Positions 34,828-42,716 of a stretch of DNA of 64,000 bases are shown here, piece by piece. Within the stretch, counting starts at the first letter, position 1; each line of letters begins with the position of its first letter. The position numbers and the translations under genes are program-made. The notes under the pieces are model-generated. The model searched no databases. It was given only the letters and a program-made list of their open reading frames with translations, and had not been told where the DNA came from. This DNA is from Sinorhizobium terangae (GTDB taxonomy: Bacteria > Pseudomonadota > Alphaproteobacteria > Rhizobiales > Rhizobiaceae), in the NCBI RefSeq assembly GCF_029714365.1, contig NZ_CP121659.1, forward strand, positions 3,756,501 through 3,820,500, written 5' to 3'.

Positions 34828-35000
34828 GTTTCCTTGCGGGAGGTCTTGAACGGATGGCTGTCTCGGGCGAGCGCAGGAACTGATCGTATGTAACGCCTGC
34901 AGGCTGCAGCGACGCAGCAAGCCATCTATCGCTGCCGGACCATGCTTGCCATCATTGACCTCAGTGGATCGATCTTGCCGCTTCCCATCGCCGAAACCGG

Positions 35001-35123
35001 ATTTCGCAAAGCCACTTGTTCGTCAAAATCCATCGCGGCAACCTGATGCGCAAGATGCAGGCCCGATCACTCGCCGATCGCGTGCGCGATACCTCCGCCT
35101 CTCGCTATGGCAGCGCGAGTTGA
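35001..35123 (+). pseudogene. Remnant of a FixJ/NarL-type response regulator (DNA-binding tail)
   Basis: A 40-codon stretch ending in TGA encodes VKIHRGNLMRKMQARSLADR, which is the recognition helix and following segment of FixJ-like LuxR-type domains. The first part of the helix-turn-helix is scrambled and there is no receiver domain upstream, so this is a decayed gene end. The rest of the 34828-35274 gap shows nothing else I can support. Confidence 0.55.
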
Positions 35124-35274
35124 ACGGGTCGGCGCGGCAGACTTCGCGCCAGCCGTTCCCGCCTCTCAACCTGATCGGCGCACCGTCGGCCGCTGGAAAC
35201 TCCGCCCCCGGGGTACGGACATGCGATCTGGCGGTGCTTTATGCGCCCCTTGGACGCGGCGCCGAAGGCTGCCG

Positions 35275-35685
35275 CTACCGGACGGATTGCACAGCGTCGG
35301 TGACGCGCGCGATGACCTTGATTTCGAAATCAAAGCCGGCGAGCCAATTGACACCGACTGCCGTCCAGTTCGGATAGGGAGCCTCGCTGAATATCTTGTT
35401 CTTTACGCCCATTATTGTCTCGAACTGCCTTTCGGGATCGGTGTGGAAGGTTGTGATGTCAACGATATCGTCGAAGGTGCAGCCTGCCGCCTTCAGGGTC
35501 GCTTCAAGATTATCGAATGCGAGTTGCACCTGGCGTCCGAAGTCCGGTTCAGGCGTTCCATCCTCGCGGCTGCCCACCTGGCCGGAGACGAACAACAGGT
35601 CACCGGACCGGATCGCCGCGGAATAGCCGTGCGCCTCGTAAAGAGCATGTCTGTTTGCGGGAAAGATCGCATCGCGTTTGGTCAT
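35275..35685 (-). CDS. RidA/YjgF family protein
   Basis: 136 residues of the RidA superfamily, whose best-known role is hydrolysis of reactive enamine/imine intermediates. Family landmarks: AIRSGDLLFVSGQVG, AFDNLEATLKAAGCTFDDIV, and a C-terminal VIARVTDA where classical RidA has the substrate Arg region (EI.A.A). AAGGAAA lies ahead of the ATG. Divergent from a TetR gene with three matching palindromes between them, so it is probably that regulator's target. Confidence 0.88.
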   Translation of the reverse strand: MTKRDAIFPANRHALYEAHGYSAAIRSGDLLFVSGQVGSREDGTPEPDFGRQVQLAFDNLEATLKAAGCTFDDIVDITTFHTDPERQFETIMGVKNKIFSEAPYPNWTAVGVNWLAGFDFEIKVIARVTDAVQSVR

Positions 35686-35776
35686 TTGTCTGGTTTCCTT
35701 GAAATTGCTGGCGCCTTTGAAGCTGATGAGATACGCGCGACGTTGCGGGGAGCTTCACAAACTTCGCCTTATTTGA

Positions 35777-35840
35777 TATACGTCGCGTATACAGACTAGT
35801 TCGGATACGACGGGTATGTCAATCAACATACGTAGCGTAT
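35777..35840. promoter_or_regulatory. Three ATACG-N3-CGTAT palindromes, TetR operator array
   Basis: ATACG-TCG-CGTAT (35778-35790, extending to 15 bases), ATACG-ACG-GGTAT (35805-35817, one mismatch) and ATACG-TAG-CGTAT (35828-35840). Centres are 27 and 23 bases apart. The third abuts the upstream ATG candidate of the TetR gene, as expected for autoregulation and control of the divergent ridA-like gene. Confidence 0.7.
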
Positions 35841-35858
35841 ATGAAATTTGAGGGCAGG

Positions 35859-36452
35859 ATGGCAAAACGCCGCCACGAGATGATGGAAGAGAATCGCGCC
35901 AAGCTGATTACCGCGGCGCGAAAGGCCTTCGCCGAGAAGGGTTATGCCGGGGCATCTATGGACGAGCTGACAGCCGATGTCGGCCTGACGCGAGGCGCGC
36001 TTTACCACAATTTCGGAGACAAGCGTGGGCTTCTGGCTGCGGTCGTAAACCAGATTGACGGTGAAATGGCCTCACGAGCCAAAGAGATCGGCGCTCGGGC
36101 AGAAAACGATTGGCAGGGGCTGCTCGCCGAGGGCATCGCCTATATCGAGATGGCCCTCGATCCTGAAGTGCAGCGGGTCGTACTGCTCGATGGACCTGCG
36201 GTGCTCGGCGATCCGTCGAAATGGCCCAGTCAGAGCAGTTGCCTTCATGCGACACGGCTGACAGTGGAGCGGTTGCTGGAAGCTGAAGTTTTCAAACCGG
36301 TTGACGCGGAGGCCGCGGCGAGACTCCTTAGTGGTGCGGCGCTGAACGCAGCCCTTTGGGTTGCCGCCAGCGACAATCCGAAGGAAGTCCTGCCAAAGGC
36401 CATCGACGCTTTCCGGTCAATGGCCTCCGGCCTGCTTGCGGCTGAAAGATAA
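35859..36452 (+). CDS. TetR-family regulator
   Basis: 197 residues. Helix-turn-helix GYAGASMDELTADVGLTRGALYHNFGDKRGLL (about 30-62) and a C-terminal dimer domain of the TetR_C type (AARLLSGAALNAALWVAAS). I start at 35859, where GAGGG is 5 bases ahead; an in-frame ATG at 35841 touches the third palindrome and is the alternative. Ligand unknown. The operator array suggests it represses itself and the divergent RidA-like gene. Confidence 0.87.
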   Translation: MAKRRHEMMEENRAKLITAARKAFAEKGYAGASMDELTADVGLTRGALYHNFGDKRGLLAAVVNQIDGEMASRAKEIGARAENDWQGLLAEGIAYIEMALDPEVQRVVLLDGPAVLGDPSKWPSQSSCLHATRLTVERLLEAEVFKPVDAEAAARLLSGAALNAALWVAASDNPKEVLPKAIDAFRSMASGLLAAER

Positions 36453-36534
36453 GGCTGCTGTGACGAGAGCCGGCATCCAAGGAAACAGGCAGCAGGATCG
36501 CGCTGCGGCGTGAGCGGTGATCGCTGCAGTCCGG

Positions 36535-36813
36535 TCATGCGGGCGGTGAAGCCGCTTTGTCTTCACCTCCATTCGGCTGCGGGAAATAGGCATATCGCAG
36601 CCACGCCAAGCCATGCGCCAGGAAATCGATCCCGAGCAAGAGCGCCAGGACCCAAGGAACCATCTTCGGGAATTCGGCCAGGATCACCAACCCTGCGCCG
36701 GCGCCGAAGACTCCCGACAGCATCATGGTCCATCCTGCCTCACGCCAGTGGCTTATGCTGAGCAGCATTCTGACGATGCCGGAGAAGATGAACAGCAGGC
36801 CGATCGCCTGCAC
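36535..36813 (-). pseudogene. C-terminal half of an HdeD-like membrane protein
   Basis: 92 residues with hydrophobic segments (QAIGLLFIFSGIVRMLL; WTMMLSGVFGAGAGLVILA; WVLALLLGIDFLAHG) that match the second half of HdeD/DUF308 proteins, normally about 180-190 residues. The frame is cut at about 36812, where adhesin-coding sequence in the other orientation begins, so the N-terminal half was lost in a rearrangement. It may still be translated from the ATG at 36813 but is probably non-functional. Confidence 0.65.
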
Positions 36814-37182
36814 GCCATCGCCATGGGCACTGGCGCGCAGGCGACGGGTGCAAACAGCATCAGCATTGGCACGGGCAATATCGTCAGCGGCGCAAATTCC
36901 GCCGCCATCGGCGATCCGAGTACCATTACCGGCTCCGGCTCCTAGTCGCTCGGCAACAACAACACCATAAACGCCAACAACGCATTCGTGGTTGGCAGCG
37001 GCGTGACGGTCGCCTCCGGTCTCGCCGGCGCGGTGGTGCTCGGCAATGGTTCGACCGTCTCGGCGGCGGTGGCAACGCCCAACACCGTGATCGGCGGCAC
37101 GACCTACACCTTCGCCGGTACCGCCCCGACGAGCACGGTCAGCGTCGGTGCGGTCGGTGCGGAGCGCACCATCACCAATGAT
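36814..37182 (+). pseudogene. Remnant of a trimeric autotransporter adhesin (YadA/Hia head repeats)
   Basis: One plus-strand frame encodes AIAMGTGAQATGANSISIGT, NIVSGANSAAIGD, then after a TAG at 36943-36945 SLGNNNTINANNAFVVGSG, AVVLGNGSTVS and TPNTVIGGTTYTFAGTAP. These are the 14-residue-type head repeats (AxAxGxxxxAxGxxS) of trimeric adhesins. It has no start, an internal stop, no signal peptide and no membrane anchor, and it is bounded by the HdeD fragment on the left and a mosaic repeat on the right. Confidence 0.7.
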
Positions 37183-37226
37183 CCAAAGTGTCGCTTGCGC
37201 GTCTGATAAGACGCGCGGCGCTGTAG
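37183..37226 (+). repeat. ABC-type mosaic repeat, partial copy
   Basis: AAAGTGTCGCTTGCGCGTCT, GATA, AGACGCGCGGCGCTGTAG. It replaces whatever followed the adhesin fragment. Confidence 0.6.
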
Positions 37227-37298
37227 CGCGTTGCTCTGCGTTGCGAATTCAAACATGATGTTGGCTGCTGAATGCGTGAAATACGACGTGCCTTCGCC

Positions 37299-37499
37299 AT
37301 GTCCCGTGTGCTGATCATCGTCGGACTTGTTATCGTTGCGGTCGGTATTTTCTGGCCTTGGCTCACGCGTATCGGCCTCGGTCGATTGCCCGGCGATATC
37401 CTCATCGAGCGCGAGAATTTCACCATATACATCCCGATCACCACCGGCTTGCTTTTCAGCATCGTGCTCTCGGTCATACTGTGGCTGATCAATCGTTAG
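37299..37499 (+). CDS. DUF2905 family small membrane protein
   Basis: 66 residues: one N-terminal membrane helix (VLIIVGLVIVAVGIFWPWL), the family core IGLGRLPGDILIERENFTIY and a second helix (GLLFSIVLSVILWLINR). Function unknown. I start at 37299; the ATG at 37272 adds nine residues and has no better ribosome site. Its TAG stop coincides with the first bases of a RIME-like repeat (TTAGAGCGGG), so the repeat may have supplied the stop. Confidence 0.85.
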   Translation: MSRVLIIVGLVIVAVGIFWPWLTRIGLGRLPGDILIERENFTIYIPITTGLLFSIVLSVILWLINR

Positions 37500-37606
37500 A
37501 GCGGGATGAGGAAAAGCGTGAGCGGTTTTCCGCCCGCATCCCGCGTCTTATTAGAATCGGTCACGTTTATGATTTTAGGTCGATTCGACCTAAAAACATC
37601 GTGATC
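37500..37606. repeat. RIME-like mosaic repeat, two palindromes
   Basis: AGCGGGATG...CGCCCGCATCCCGCGT palindrome followed by GATTTTAGGTCG / CGACCTAAA palindrome and CGTGATC end. Same structure as 8432-8540 in the opposite order. Confidence 0.75.
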
Positions 37607-37651
37607 TAGCGGAGCGCTCGAATTCAGCTGGCGCAGCGCCCATCGACGCAT

Positions 37652-37984
37652 TCATCGCTCCACCAGTGCCTTGAGCCGCGCCAGTGCCTCGTCCCACTGT
37701 GCGGAAACTCTGTCGAGATACGATCGTGCCTCGGCGATCGGGCCGGGCCGGTAGCCGAACTGGCTTTCGCGGCCGACGCGGATGCTTTGGACGAGGCCGG
37801 CGCGTTCCAGCACGTGCAGGTGTTTGGTCACGGCCTGCCGCGTCAGCTTCGTGTCGGCCGAAAGCATGGCGATCGATCGTGTCGCGCCATCGCTGAGTTT
37901 CGTCAGAAGCGAAAGGCGGGTCGGGTCGCCGAGCGCGGCGAAGACCTCGACCGGGCCGCGATCGATAGGTTCAGGCTTCGACAT
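37652..37984 (-). CDS. ArsR-family regulator
   Basis: 110-residue winged-helix protein: FAALGDPTRLSLLTKLSDG, then SADTKLTRQAVTKHLHVLERAGLV, typical of the ArsR subgroup paired with SRPBCC proteins. No metal-binding cysteine motif is seen. It overlaps the SRPBCC gene upstream by 14 bases, so the two are translated as a pair. It probably represses its own operon, perhaps through the GGTTGCC repeats upstream of the SRPBCC gene. Confidence 0.9.
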   Translation of the reverse strand: MSKPEPIDRGPVEVFAALGDPTRLSLLTKLSDGATRSIAMLSADTKLTRQAVTKHLHVLERAGLVQSIRVGRESQFGYRPGPIAEARSYLDRVSAQWDEALARLKALVER

Positions 37985-38402
37985 AGGCCTTGATGTTTCC
38001 CGCCTGGATCTCCCATCCGCCTTCGTTGCCGCGCAAGGTCTCCATGCGGCGATCTTCCGGCAGCGCTTCGAAGCCGGATTCGACGATGGTGAGACGCGTG
38101 CCCTGCGTCGTTGGCTCGAGGCGGAATTCCACGAGCGTGGATGGGGATGTCGAAAGATCCTCGCCGTGCGGCCATCGGAAGGAAAACAATGTCGGAGCCT
38201 CCATCCGCTCCGTCACCGACGTCCACTTGGTGCCCTCGTGGCCGGGATAGGTCATTTCCCCGGTCGTTTTTTCGCCTACGACGAAGGGTCCGTCGAGCCT
38301 TACCCGGAACCATTCGCCGAACGCCTTATGATCCGTCAGCGCATGCCAAACCTTTTCGATCGGCGCGTTGAGCTCAATGCTCTTCTCGATGCGATCTGTC
38401 AT
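37971..38402 (-). CDS. SRPBCC-family (Aha1-like) protein
   Basis: 143-residue START/Bet v1-type fold: IEKSIELNAPIEKVWHALTDHKAFGEWF at the N-terminus and the long C-terminal helix GGWEIQAGNIKAYVEA. These proteins bind hydrophobic ligands; the substrate here is unknown. AGGAGG precedes the ATG by 7 bases. First gene of the SRPBCC-ArsR operon. Confidence 0.88.
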   Translation of the reverse strand: MTDRIEKSIELNAPIEKVWHALTDHKAFGEWFRVRLDGPFVVGEKTTGEMTYPGHEGTKWTSVTERMEAPTLFSFRWPHGEDLSTSPSTLVEFRLEPTTQGTRLTIVESGFEALPEDRRMETLRGNEGGWEIQAGNIKAYVEA

Positions 38403-38445
38403 GATGCAACCTCCTGGTTGCCAATATTCTTGCAGGTGGAAACGA

Positions 38446-38471
38446 AAAAGGCAACCAAAAGGTTGCCTTTT
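38446..38471 (-). terminator. Intrinsic terminator after the BON gene
   Basis: Perfect 11-base arms AAAAGGCAACC (38446-38456) and GGTTGCCTTTT (38461-38471), 4-base loop, followed on the minus strand by TTTTTCG. GGTTGCC recurs at 38415-38421 next to the SRPBCC start, so the stem may double as an operator. Confidence 0.75.
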
Positions 38472-38501
38472 ATGGAATTGGTGTCTTCCGAGAGAGTGCG
38501 C

Positions 38502-38777
38502 TCAGTCGGTTGAGTCGCCCGGCCGTACGGTCAGCCGGTTTTCGACACCCGAAACGCCGATCACCGAGGCGGCGGCCTCTCCGGCGCTGGCAATGTCAGC
38601 CTCCTCGGCGACATTGCCGGAAAGCACGACCGTCCCGCGCAGCGCCATGACGGAAATTCCGCTCGTGTCCACGAAGGTCGCATAGCGAATGTAGCGCAGG
38701 ACCTTCTCGGCCAGATCGTCGTCGGTGAGATGCGGATCGTCGTCCCGATGTGAGTAAATGGTCTTCTCTGTCGACAT
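38502..38777 (-). CDS. BON-domain protein
   Basis: 91 residues with one BON domain (DDLAEKVLRYIRYATFVDTSGISV...GTVVLSGNVAEEADIASAGEAAASVIGVSGVENRL). No signal peptide, so cytoplasmic, unlike periplasmic OsmY. BON proteins are common stress-regulon members, and a perfect EcfG-type promoter lies 25-50 bases upstream. It ends in a strong terminator, so it is a single-gene unit. Confidence 0.88.
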   Translation of the reverse strand: MSTEKTIYSHRDDDPHLTDDDLAEKVLRYIRYATFVDTSGISVMALRGTVVLSGNVAEEADIASAGEAAASVIGVSGVENRLTVRPGDSTD

Positions 38778-38802
38778 CAGCGTTTTCCCGGTCGTTCATA
38801 AA

Positions 38803-38827
38803 AACGCTTGCGCCAACCGAATGTTCC
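38803..38827 (-). promoter_or_regulatory. EcfG/RpoE2-type promoter of the BON gene
   Basis: Minus strand GGAAC (38823-38827), 16 bases, CGTT (38803-38806): an exact match to the known rhizobial general-stress sigma consensus. Confidence 0.75.
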
Positions 38828-38862
38828 GGGCCCGAGCTGCCGGCGAGCAGCACCACAACCTA

Positions 38863-38942
38863 CTGCATGTTTCCAAAAACATGCAGCAATTCAAAGTGCT
38901 ACGGCGTGCTTTGCGCCTCTGAAAAGGCGCACGGCGCTGTGG
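38863..38942 (+). repeat. ABC-type mosaic repeat (family 2)
   Basis: CTGCATGTTT, AAACATGCAGCAATTCAAAG, TGCTACGGCG, then GCGCCTCT / AAGGCGC stem and GGCGCTGTGG. It sits between the BON promoter and the AEC permease gene. Confidence 0.7.
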
Positions 38943-39021
38943 GCTGCCGTCTGTCCTCCAATGCACCCTTGCCTCGATCGACAGAACAGGTCTATGCCTC
39001 TGCCTCCACTCAAGGCTCACC

Positions 39022-39966
39022 ATGTCCGATATTTTCCTGAATGTTCTTCCGATCTTCGTCCTGATCCTGACCGGCTGGCTGGTCGTGCGGCTCGGCTATC
39101 TGAATCCGGCTGTCGGCGATGCGCTCGGCGATTTTGTCTTTCGCATCGCCGTTCCGGTCCTCTTGTTCCGCACGATTGCCGAAGCCGATTTCAAGGAGGG
39201 CTCGCCCTGGCCGCTTTGGGTCGCCTATTTTTCCGGTGTCGCCGTTACCTGGACAGCCGGCCACCTGGCGGCGACCTTTGCCTTCGGGCGTGACGCGCGC
39301 GTGGGGGTGCTCGCAGGCGTGTCCTCCGCCTTCGCCAACACCGTTTTCATAGGGCTGCCGCTGGTTTCGCGCGTGGTCGGCGAGGACGGCCTGGTGGCGC
39401 TGTCGATCCTGCTCTCCGTCCATCTGCCCGTCATGATGATCGCCGGCACCGTGCTGATGGAGCGTGCGGATCGCAAAACGAGCGGCAAGCCGAGGCAAAG
39501 CCCGTTGAAGCTGCTTGCCGGCGTCGGACGCAATCTCGTTCGCAATCCGCTGGTGATCGGTCTCGCCTTCGGCGCGCTCTTCCATCTTCTGAACCAGCCG
39601 CTTGGCGGCCCGGTGAAGGCCGTCGTCGATCAACTCGCGGCGACTGCGGCGCCGGCCGCACTCGTGTCGATCGGCATGGCGCTCGATAAATACGGCCTGG
39701 CCGGAAACACCGGGCTTGCGGCCGTCACCAGCGCGCTAAAGCTGCTTGTGCTGCCCGGCGTCGTGTTTGGCGCCTGCCATCTCCTGGGGCTCAGCGACAG
39801 CTGGACGGCCGCGCTGGTTTTGACCTCCTCGGTGCCGACCGGCGTCAATGCCTGGCTGATCGCCAATCATTTCAATGTCGGCCATGCGCTCGCCTCCTCG
39901 ACGATCACGCTGACGACGGCGCTGGGGGTGCTCAGCGTTTCGGCCTGGGCCTACCTGCTGCTGTGA
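39022..39966 (+). CDS. AEC-family permease
   Basis: 314 residues and about ten membrane helices in two halves (FLNVLPIFVLILTGWLVVRL at the start; LLVLPGVVFGACHLLGLS near the end). Auxin-efflux-carrier family; bacterial members move dicarboxylates such as malate or malonate, but the substrate is not predictable here. AAGG precedes the ATG. Its TGA stop falls on the first bases of a degenerate RIME-like repeat. Confidence 0.88.
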   Translation: MSDIFLNVLPIFVLILTGWLVVRLGYLNPAVGDALGDFVFRIAVPVLLFRTIAEADFKEGSPWPLWVAYFSGVAVTWTAGHLAATFAFGRDARVGVLAGVSSAFANTVFIGLPLVSRVVGEDGLVALSILLSVHLPVMMIAGTVLMERADRKTSGKPRQSPLKLLAGVGRNLVRNPLVIGLAFGALFHLLNQPLGGPVKAVVDQLAATAAPAALVSIGMALDKYGLAGNTGLAAVTSALKLLVLPGVVFGACHLLGLSDSWTAALVLTSSVPTGVNAWLIANHFNVGHALASSTITLTTALGVLSVSAWAYLLL

Positions 39967-40030
39967 TCGACTCCAGTGAGTTAGGGGGCGGGGATGCGGC
40001 GCAAAACCGCGCATAGCCTCATCTCGGTCC
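39963..40030. repeat. Degenerate RIME-like repeat
   Basis: TGATCGACTCCAGTGAGTTA parallels TGATCGATTCCAAGAAGTTA at 8474-8493, then a worn GGGGATGCGGCGCAAAACCG palindrome half. Confidence 0.55.
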
Positions 40031-40043
40031 GGGAACGAAAAAA

Positions 40044-40066
40044 CCCGGCCAGAGGCCGGGCTTTTA
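40044..40066. terminator. Bidirectional terminator between AEC permease and cycM
   Basis: CCCGGCC (40044-40050) pairs with GGCCGGG (40054-40060). Followed by CTTTT on the plus strand and by TTTTTTCG on the minus strand; serves both convergent genes. Confidence 0.75.
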
Positions 40067-40121
40067 GTCATCTCTCTCGCTGTCGCCCAAAAGTGTGCAG
40101 CGGTTTTGGAACAACGGCGCT

Positions 40122-40763
40122 TTAGTTCGCCGGTGCTGGCGCCGGGGCCTGGCCTTGGCCGTCCTGGGCGGCCTGTCCTTCTGCGGGCTTGGCTTCGCTG
40201 GAGCCGCCCTCCGCCGGAAGCGGTGCCGGATTATCGGACTGTTCGCGCAGCCAAGCGAGCAGGTTGGCGCGCTCTTCCGCCTTCTTGAGGCCCGCGAAAC
40301 CCATCGCCGTGCCCGGAACATGCTTCTTCGGTGCTTCGAGGAAGAAGCTCAGGTGGTCAAAGTCCCAAACGACCTTGCCGCCTTCGGAGAAGGTCTGCAT
40401 GCCGGCGGAGTAGCTGAAGCCCTCGTGCGAGGCGACCGGGCGGTTGACGACGCCCCAAAGATTCGGGCCGACCTTGTTCGGTCCGCCCTTCTCCACGGTG
40501 TGACAGCTTGCGCATTTCTTGAAGATCGCCTCGCCGGCGGCCGGATCGGCCTTGGCGAGCAGCGGGGCGATCGGCTCGGACGTCGCCTGTTCGCCGCCAC
40601 CGGCCTCACCGCCTTCGCCCGCGGTTTCCTCGGCCACGATGGTGAAGCCCGGCTTCTCGGGAGCTTCGGAATGGAAAATGCCTTCCGATGCAATGGATAC
40701 AGACATCAGAACGAAGACCGTACCCAGCAAGGCACCCATGCCCATGTTCACATATGAATTCAT
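40122..40763 (-). CDS. cycM: Membrane-anchored cytochrome c (CycM type)
   Basis: 213 residues. N-terminal uncleaved anchor ([17 protein letters not shown]), an acidic linker, then a class I cytochrome c domain with heme motif [15 protein letters not shown] and the Met ligand in GTAMGF, and an Ala/Pro/Gln-rich tail ([20 protein letters not shown]). In rhizobia CycM shuttles electrons to the aa3-type oxidase. I use the ATG at 40763 with GGGAG about 10 bases ahead rather than an in-frame TTG two codons earlier. The low-complexity tail is unusual in length. Confidence 0.9.
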   Translation of the reverse strand: MNSYVNMGMGALLGTVFVLMSVSIASEGIFHSEAPEKPGFTIVAEETAGEGGEAGGGEQATSEPIAPLLAKADPAAGEAIFKKCASCHTVEKGGPNKVGPNLWGVVNRPVASHEGFSYSAGMQTFSEGGKVVWDFDHLSFFLEAPKKHVPGTAMGFAGLKKAEERANLLAWLREQSDNPAPLPAEGGSSEAKPAEGQAAQDGQGQAPAPAPAN

Positions 40764-40919
40764 CTGCAAACGCTCCCTTTGCCACCGGCGTCAACAAAAA
40801 CCCGGCCCATCTTGAAATCGCGCGGAACCTATGTCTTTTGGCTCTGCGTTGCAACAGAGATTATCGACCCTGAAGTGAGACTTTTTGACACTTTCAGTGG
40901 GGTTTTTTAGGGCTAGACG

Positions 40920-41672
40920 ATGAATCAGGGAAATTCTGCCAAAGCTCTCGTGCTCATTCCGGCGCGGATGGCGTCCACACGCCTGCCCGGCAAGCCGCTC
41001 GCAGACATCTGCGGCCTGCCGATGATCGTGCAGGTGGCCAAGCGGGCGGCCGAAGCGGATGTCGGTCGAATCGTCGTCGCCGTCGACCATCGCGACGTCT
41101 TCGAAGCGGTCAGCGATGCCGGCTTCGAGGCGATCATGACGCGAGTCGACCATCAGTCCGGCTCGGACCGCATCCATGAAGCCCTGCTGAAGGCGGATCC
41201 TCGCGGCGAGACCGAGATCGTGATCAACGTGCAGGGCGACTTGCCGACGATCGAGCCCGGACCGATCCGCGCGGCGCTGAAACCCCTCGAGAATGCCGCG
41301 ACCGATATCGCGACACTGACCGTCGAGATCACCGACGAACACGAAAAGACCAACCCCAATGTCGTGAAGGTCGTGGGCTCGCCGCTTTCCGAGAGCCGCC
41401 TGCGCGCACTTTATTTTACCCGTGCCACCGCACCGCATGGTGCCGGGCCGCTCTATCACCACATCGGCCTCTATGCCTATCGGCGCAAGGCGCTCGAAAC
41501 CTTCGTCTCGCTGAAGCCCTCGGTCCTTGAAAAGCGCGAGTCGCTCGAGCAATTGCGGGCGCTCGAGGCCGGGATGCGCATCGACGTGGAGATCGTCAAC
41601 TCGGTCCCTCTCGGCGTCGACACGCCCGACGATCTCGAAAAGGCCCGTCGCATTCTCTCCGTCAAAGCCTGA
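40920..41672 (+). CDS. kdsB: 3-deoxy-manno-octulosonate cytidylyltransferase
   Basis: 250 residues. Activates Kdo with CTP for lipopolysaccharide core synthesis. Motifs: [18 protein letters not shown] near the N-terminus, the nucleotide loop [14 protein letters not shown], the metal-site [27 protein letters not shown] and [12 protein letters not shown]. The start has AGGG about 10 bases ahead. pheA follows after 14 bases, so the two are co-transcribed. Confidence 0.95.
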   Translation: MNQGNSAKALVLIPARMASTRLPGKPLADICGLPMIVQVAKRAAEADVGRIVVAVDHRDVFEAVSDAGFEAIMTRVDHQSGSDRIHEALLKADPRGETEIVINVQGDLPTIEPGPIRAALKPLENAATDIATLTVEITDEHEKTNPNVVKVVGSPLSESRLRALYFTRATAPHGAGPLYHHIGLYAYRRKALETFVSLKPSVLEKRESLEQLRALEAGMRIDVEIVNSVPLGVDTPDDLEKARRILSVKA

Positions 41673-41686
41673 GAAGGAATTCGAAA

Positions 41687-42541
41687 GTGACCGTCAAGAC
41701 CAACAGGATCTCCTTCCAGGGCGACTTCGGCGCCAATTCCGACATGGCCTGCCGCGACATGTTCCCGTCGATGGAGCCGCTGCCATGCCAGACCTTCGAG
41801 GATGCCTTCGTGGCGGTGGAGAATGGCGACGCCGATCTCGCGATGATCCCGATCGAAAACACGATTGCCGGGCGCGTCGCCGACATCCATCACCTGCTGC
41901 CGGAATCGCGCCTGCACATTGTCGGCGAATATTTCATGCCGATCCGCTTCCAGCTGATGGTGCTGCCGGGCGTCTCGCATGAAGAGATCCGCACGGTGCA
42001 CAGCCATATCCACGCACTCGGCCAATGCCGCAAGATCGTTCGCGCCAATGGCTGGAAGCCGGTGGTGGCGGGCGACACGGCCGGTGCCGCCAAGCTTGTC
42101 AAGGAAACCGGAGACCGCTCCATGGCGGCGCTTGCCCCGCGCCTTGCCGCGGATCTCTATGGGCTCGATATCATCGCCGAGAATGTCGAGGACACGGATA
42201 GCAACGTCACGCGCTTCGTCGTGCTTTCGCGCGAAGAGCAGCGGATCGCCCGTACTTCAGACGACGAGCTGATCATCACCACTTTCGTTTTCAACGTGCG
42301 CAACATTCCGGCTGCGCTCTACAAGGCGATGGGCGGCTTCGCCACAAACGGCATCAACATGACGAAGCTCGAGAGCTATCAGCTCGGCGGCAAGTTCGTC
42401 GCAACCCAGTTCTATGCCGATATCGAGGGACATCCGGACGATGAGGGTGTCCGCCACGCCATGGACGAACTGCGTTTCTTCTCCGAAAAGGTGCGCATCC
42501 TCGGCACCTACCGGGCGCATCCCATGCGCGGTGTGCTCTGA
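41687..42541 (+). CDS. pheA: Prephenate dehydratase
   Basis: 284 residues, monofunctional (no chorismate mutase domain). Converts prephenate to phenylpyruvate for phenylalanine synthesis. Catalytic domain 1-190 (ISFQGDFGANSDMA; IPIENTIAGRVADIHHLL; the TRF motif in DSNVTRFVVLS) and a C-terminal ACT domain (about 200-280) that normally binds phenylalanine; the ESRP motif of that site reads ESYQ here. It starts at GTG 41687 with AAGGA 8 bases upstream. Confidence 0.94.
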   Translation: MTVKTNRISFQGDFGANSDMACRDMFPSMEPLPCQTFEDAFVAVENGDADLAMIPIENTIAGRVADIHHLLPESRLHIVGEYFMPIRFQLMVLPGVSHEEIRTVHSHIHALGQCRKIVRANGWKPVVAGDTAGAAKLVKETGDRSMAALAPRLAADLYGLDIIAENVEDTDSNVTRFVVLSREEQRIARTSDDELIITTFVFNVRNIPAALYKAMGGFATNGINMTKLESYQLGGKFVATQFYADIEGHPDDEGVRHAMDELRFFSEKVRILGTYRAHPMRGVL

Positions 42542-42716
42542 ACGGGCGATCACGCCTTGCCATGAGCTGATTTTGTCCATCCCGCAGCGGAAGGGGGATG
42601 GTGGAATTTCGTTAACTGGCTATTCGTTTGGCGCATGCCTAATTTGCAATCATGGAACTACTTAAATCTTAGGCAAATGCCTATTTGACACCTGTGAAAG
42701 ATATGGAGTGTCAAAG

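Noticed and set aside
34946..35377. A 143-codon plus-strand frame over the FixJ-like remnant
   Set aside because: It is in a different frame from the recognisable HTH tail and overlaps the ridA-like gene in antisense.
30836..37300. tRNA-flanked integrative element with att repeats
   Set aside because: No second copy of the tRNA 3' end and no integrase or transposase were found downstream within the window.
40825..40852. GGAAC...CGTT ahead of kdsB as a stress promoter
   Set aside because: The spacer is 18 bases, outside the 16-17 of the EcfG consensus.
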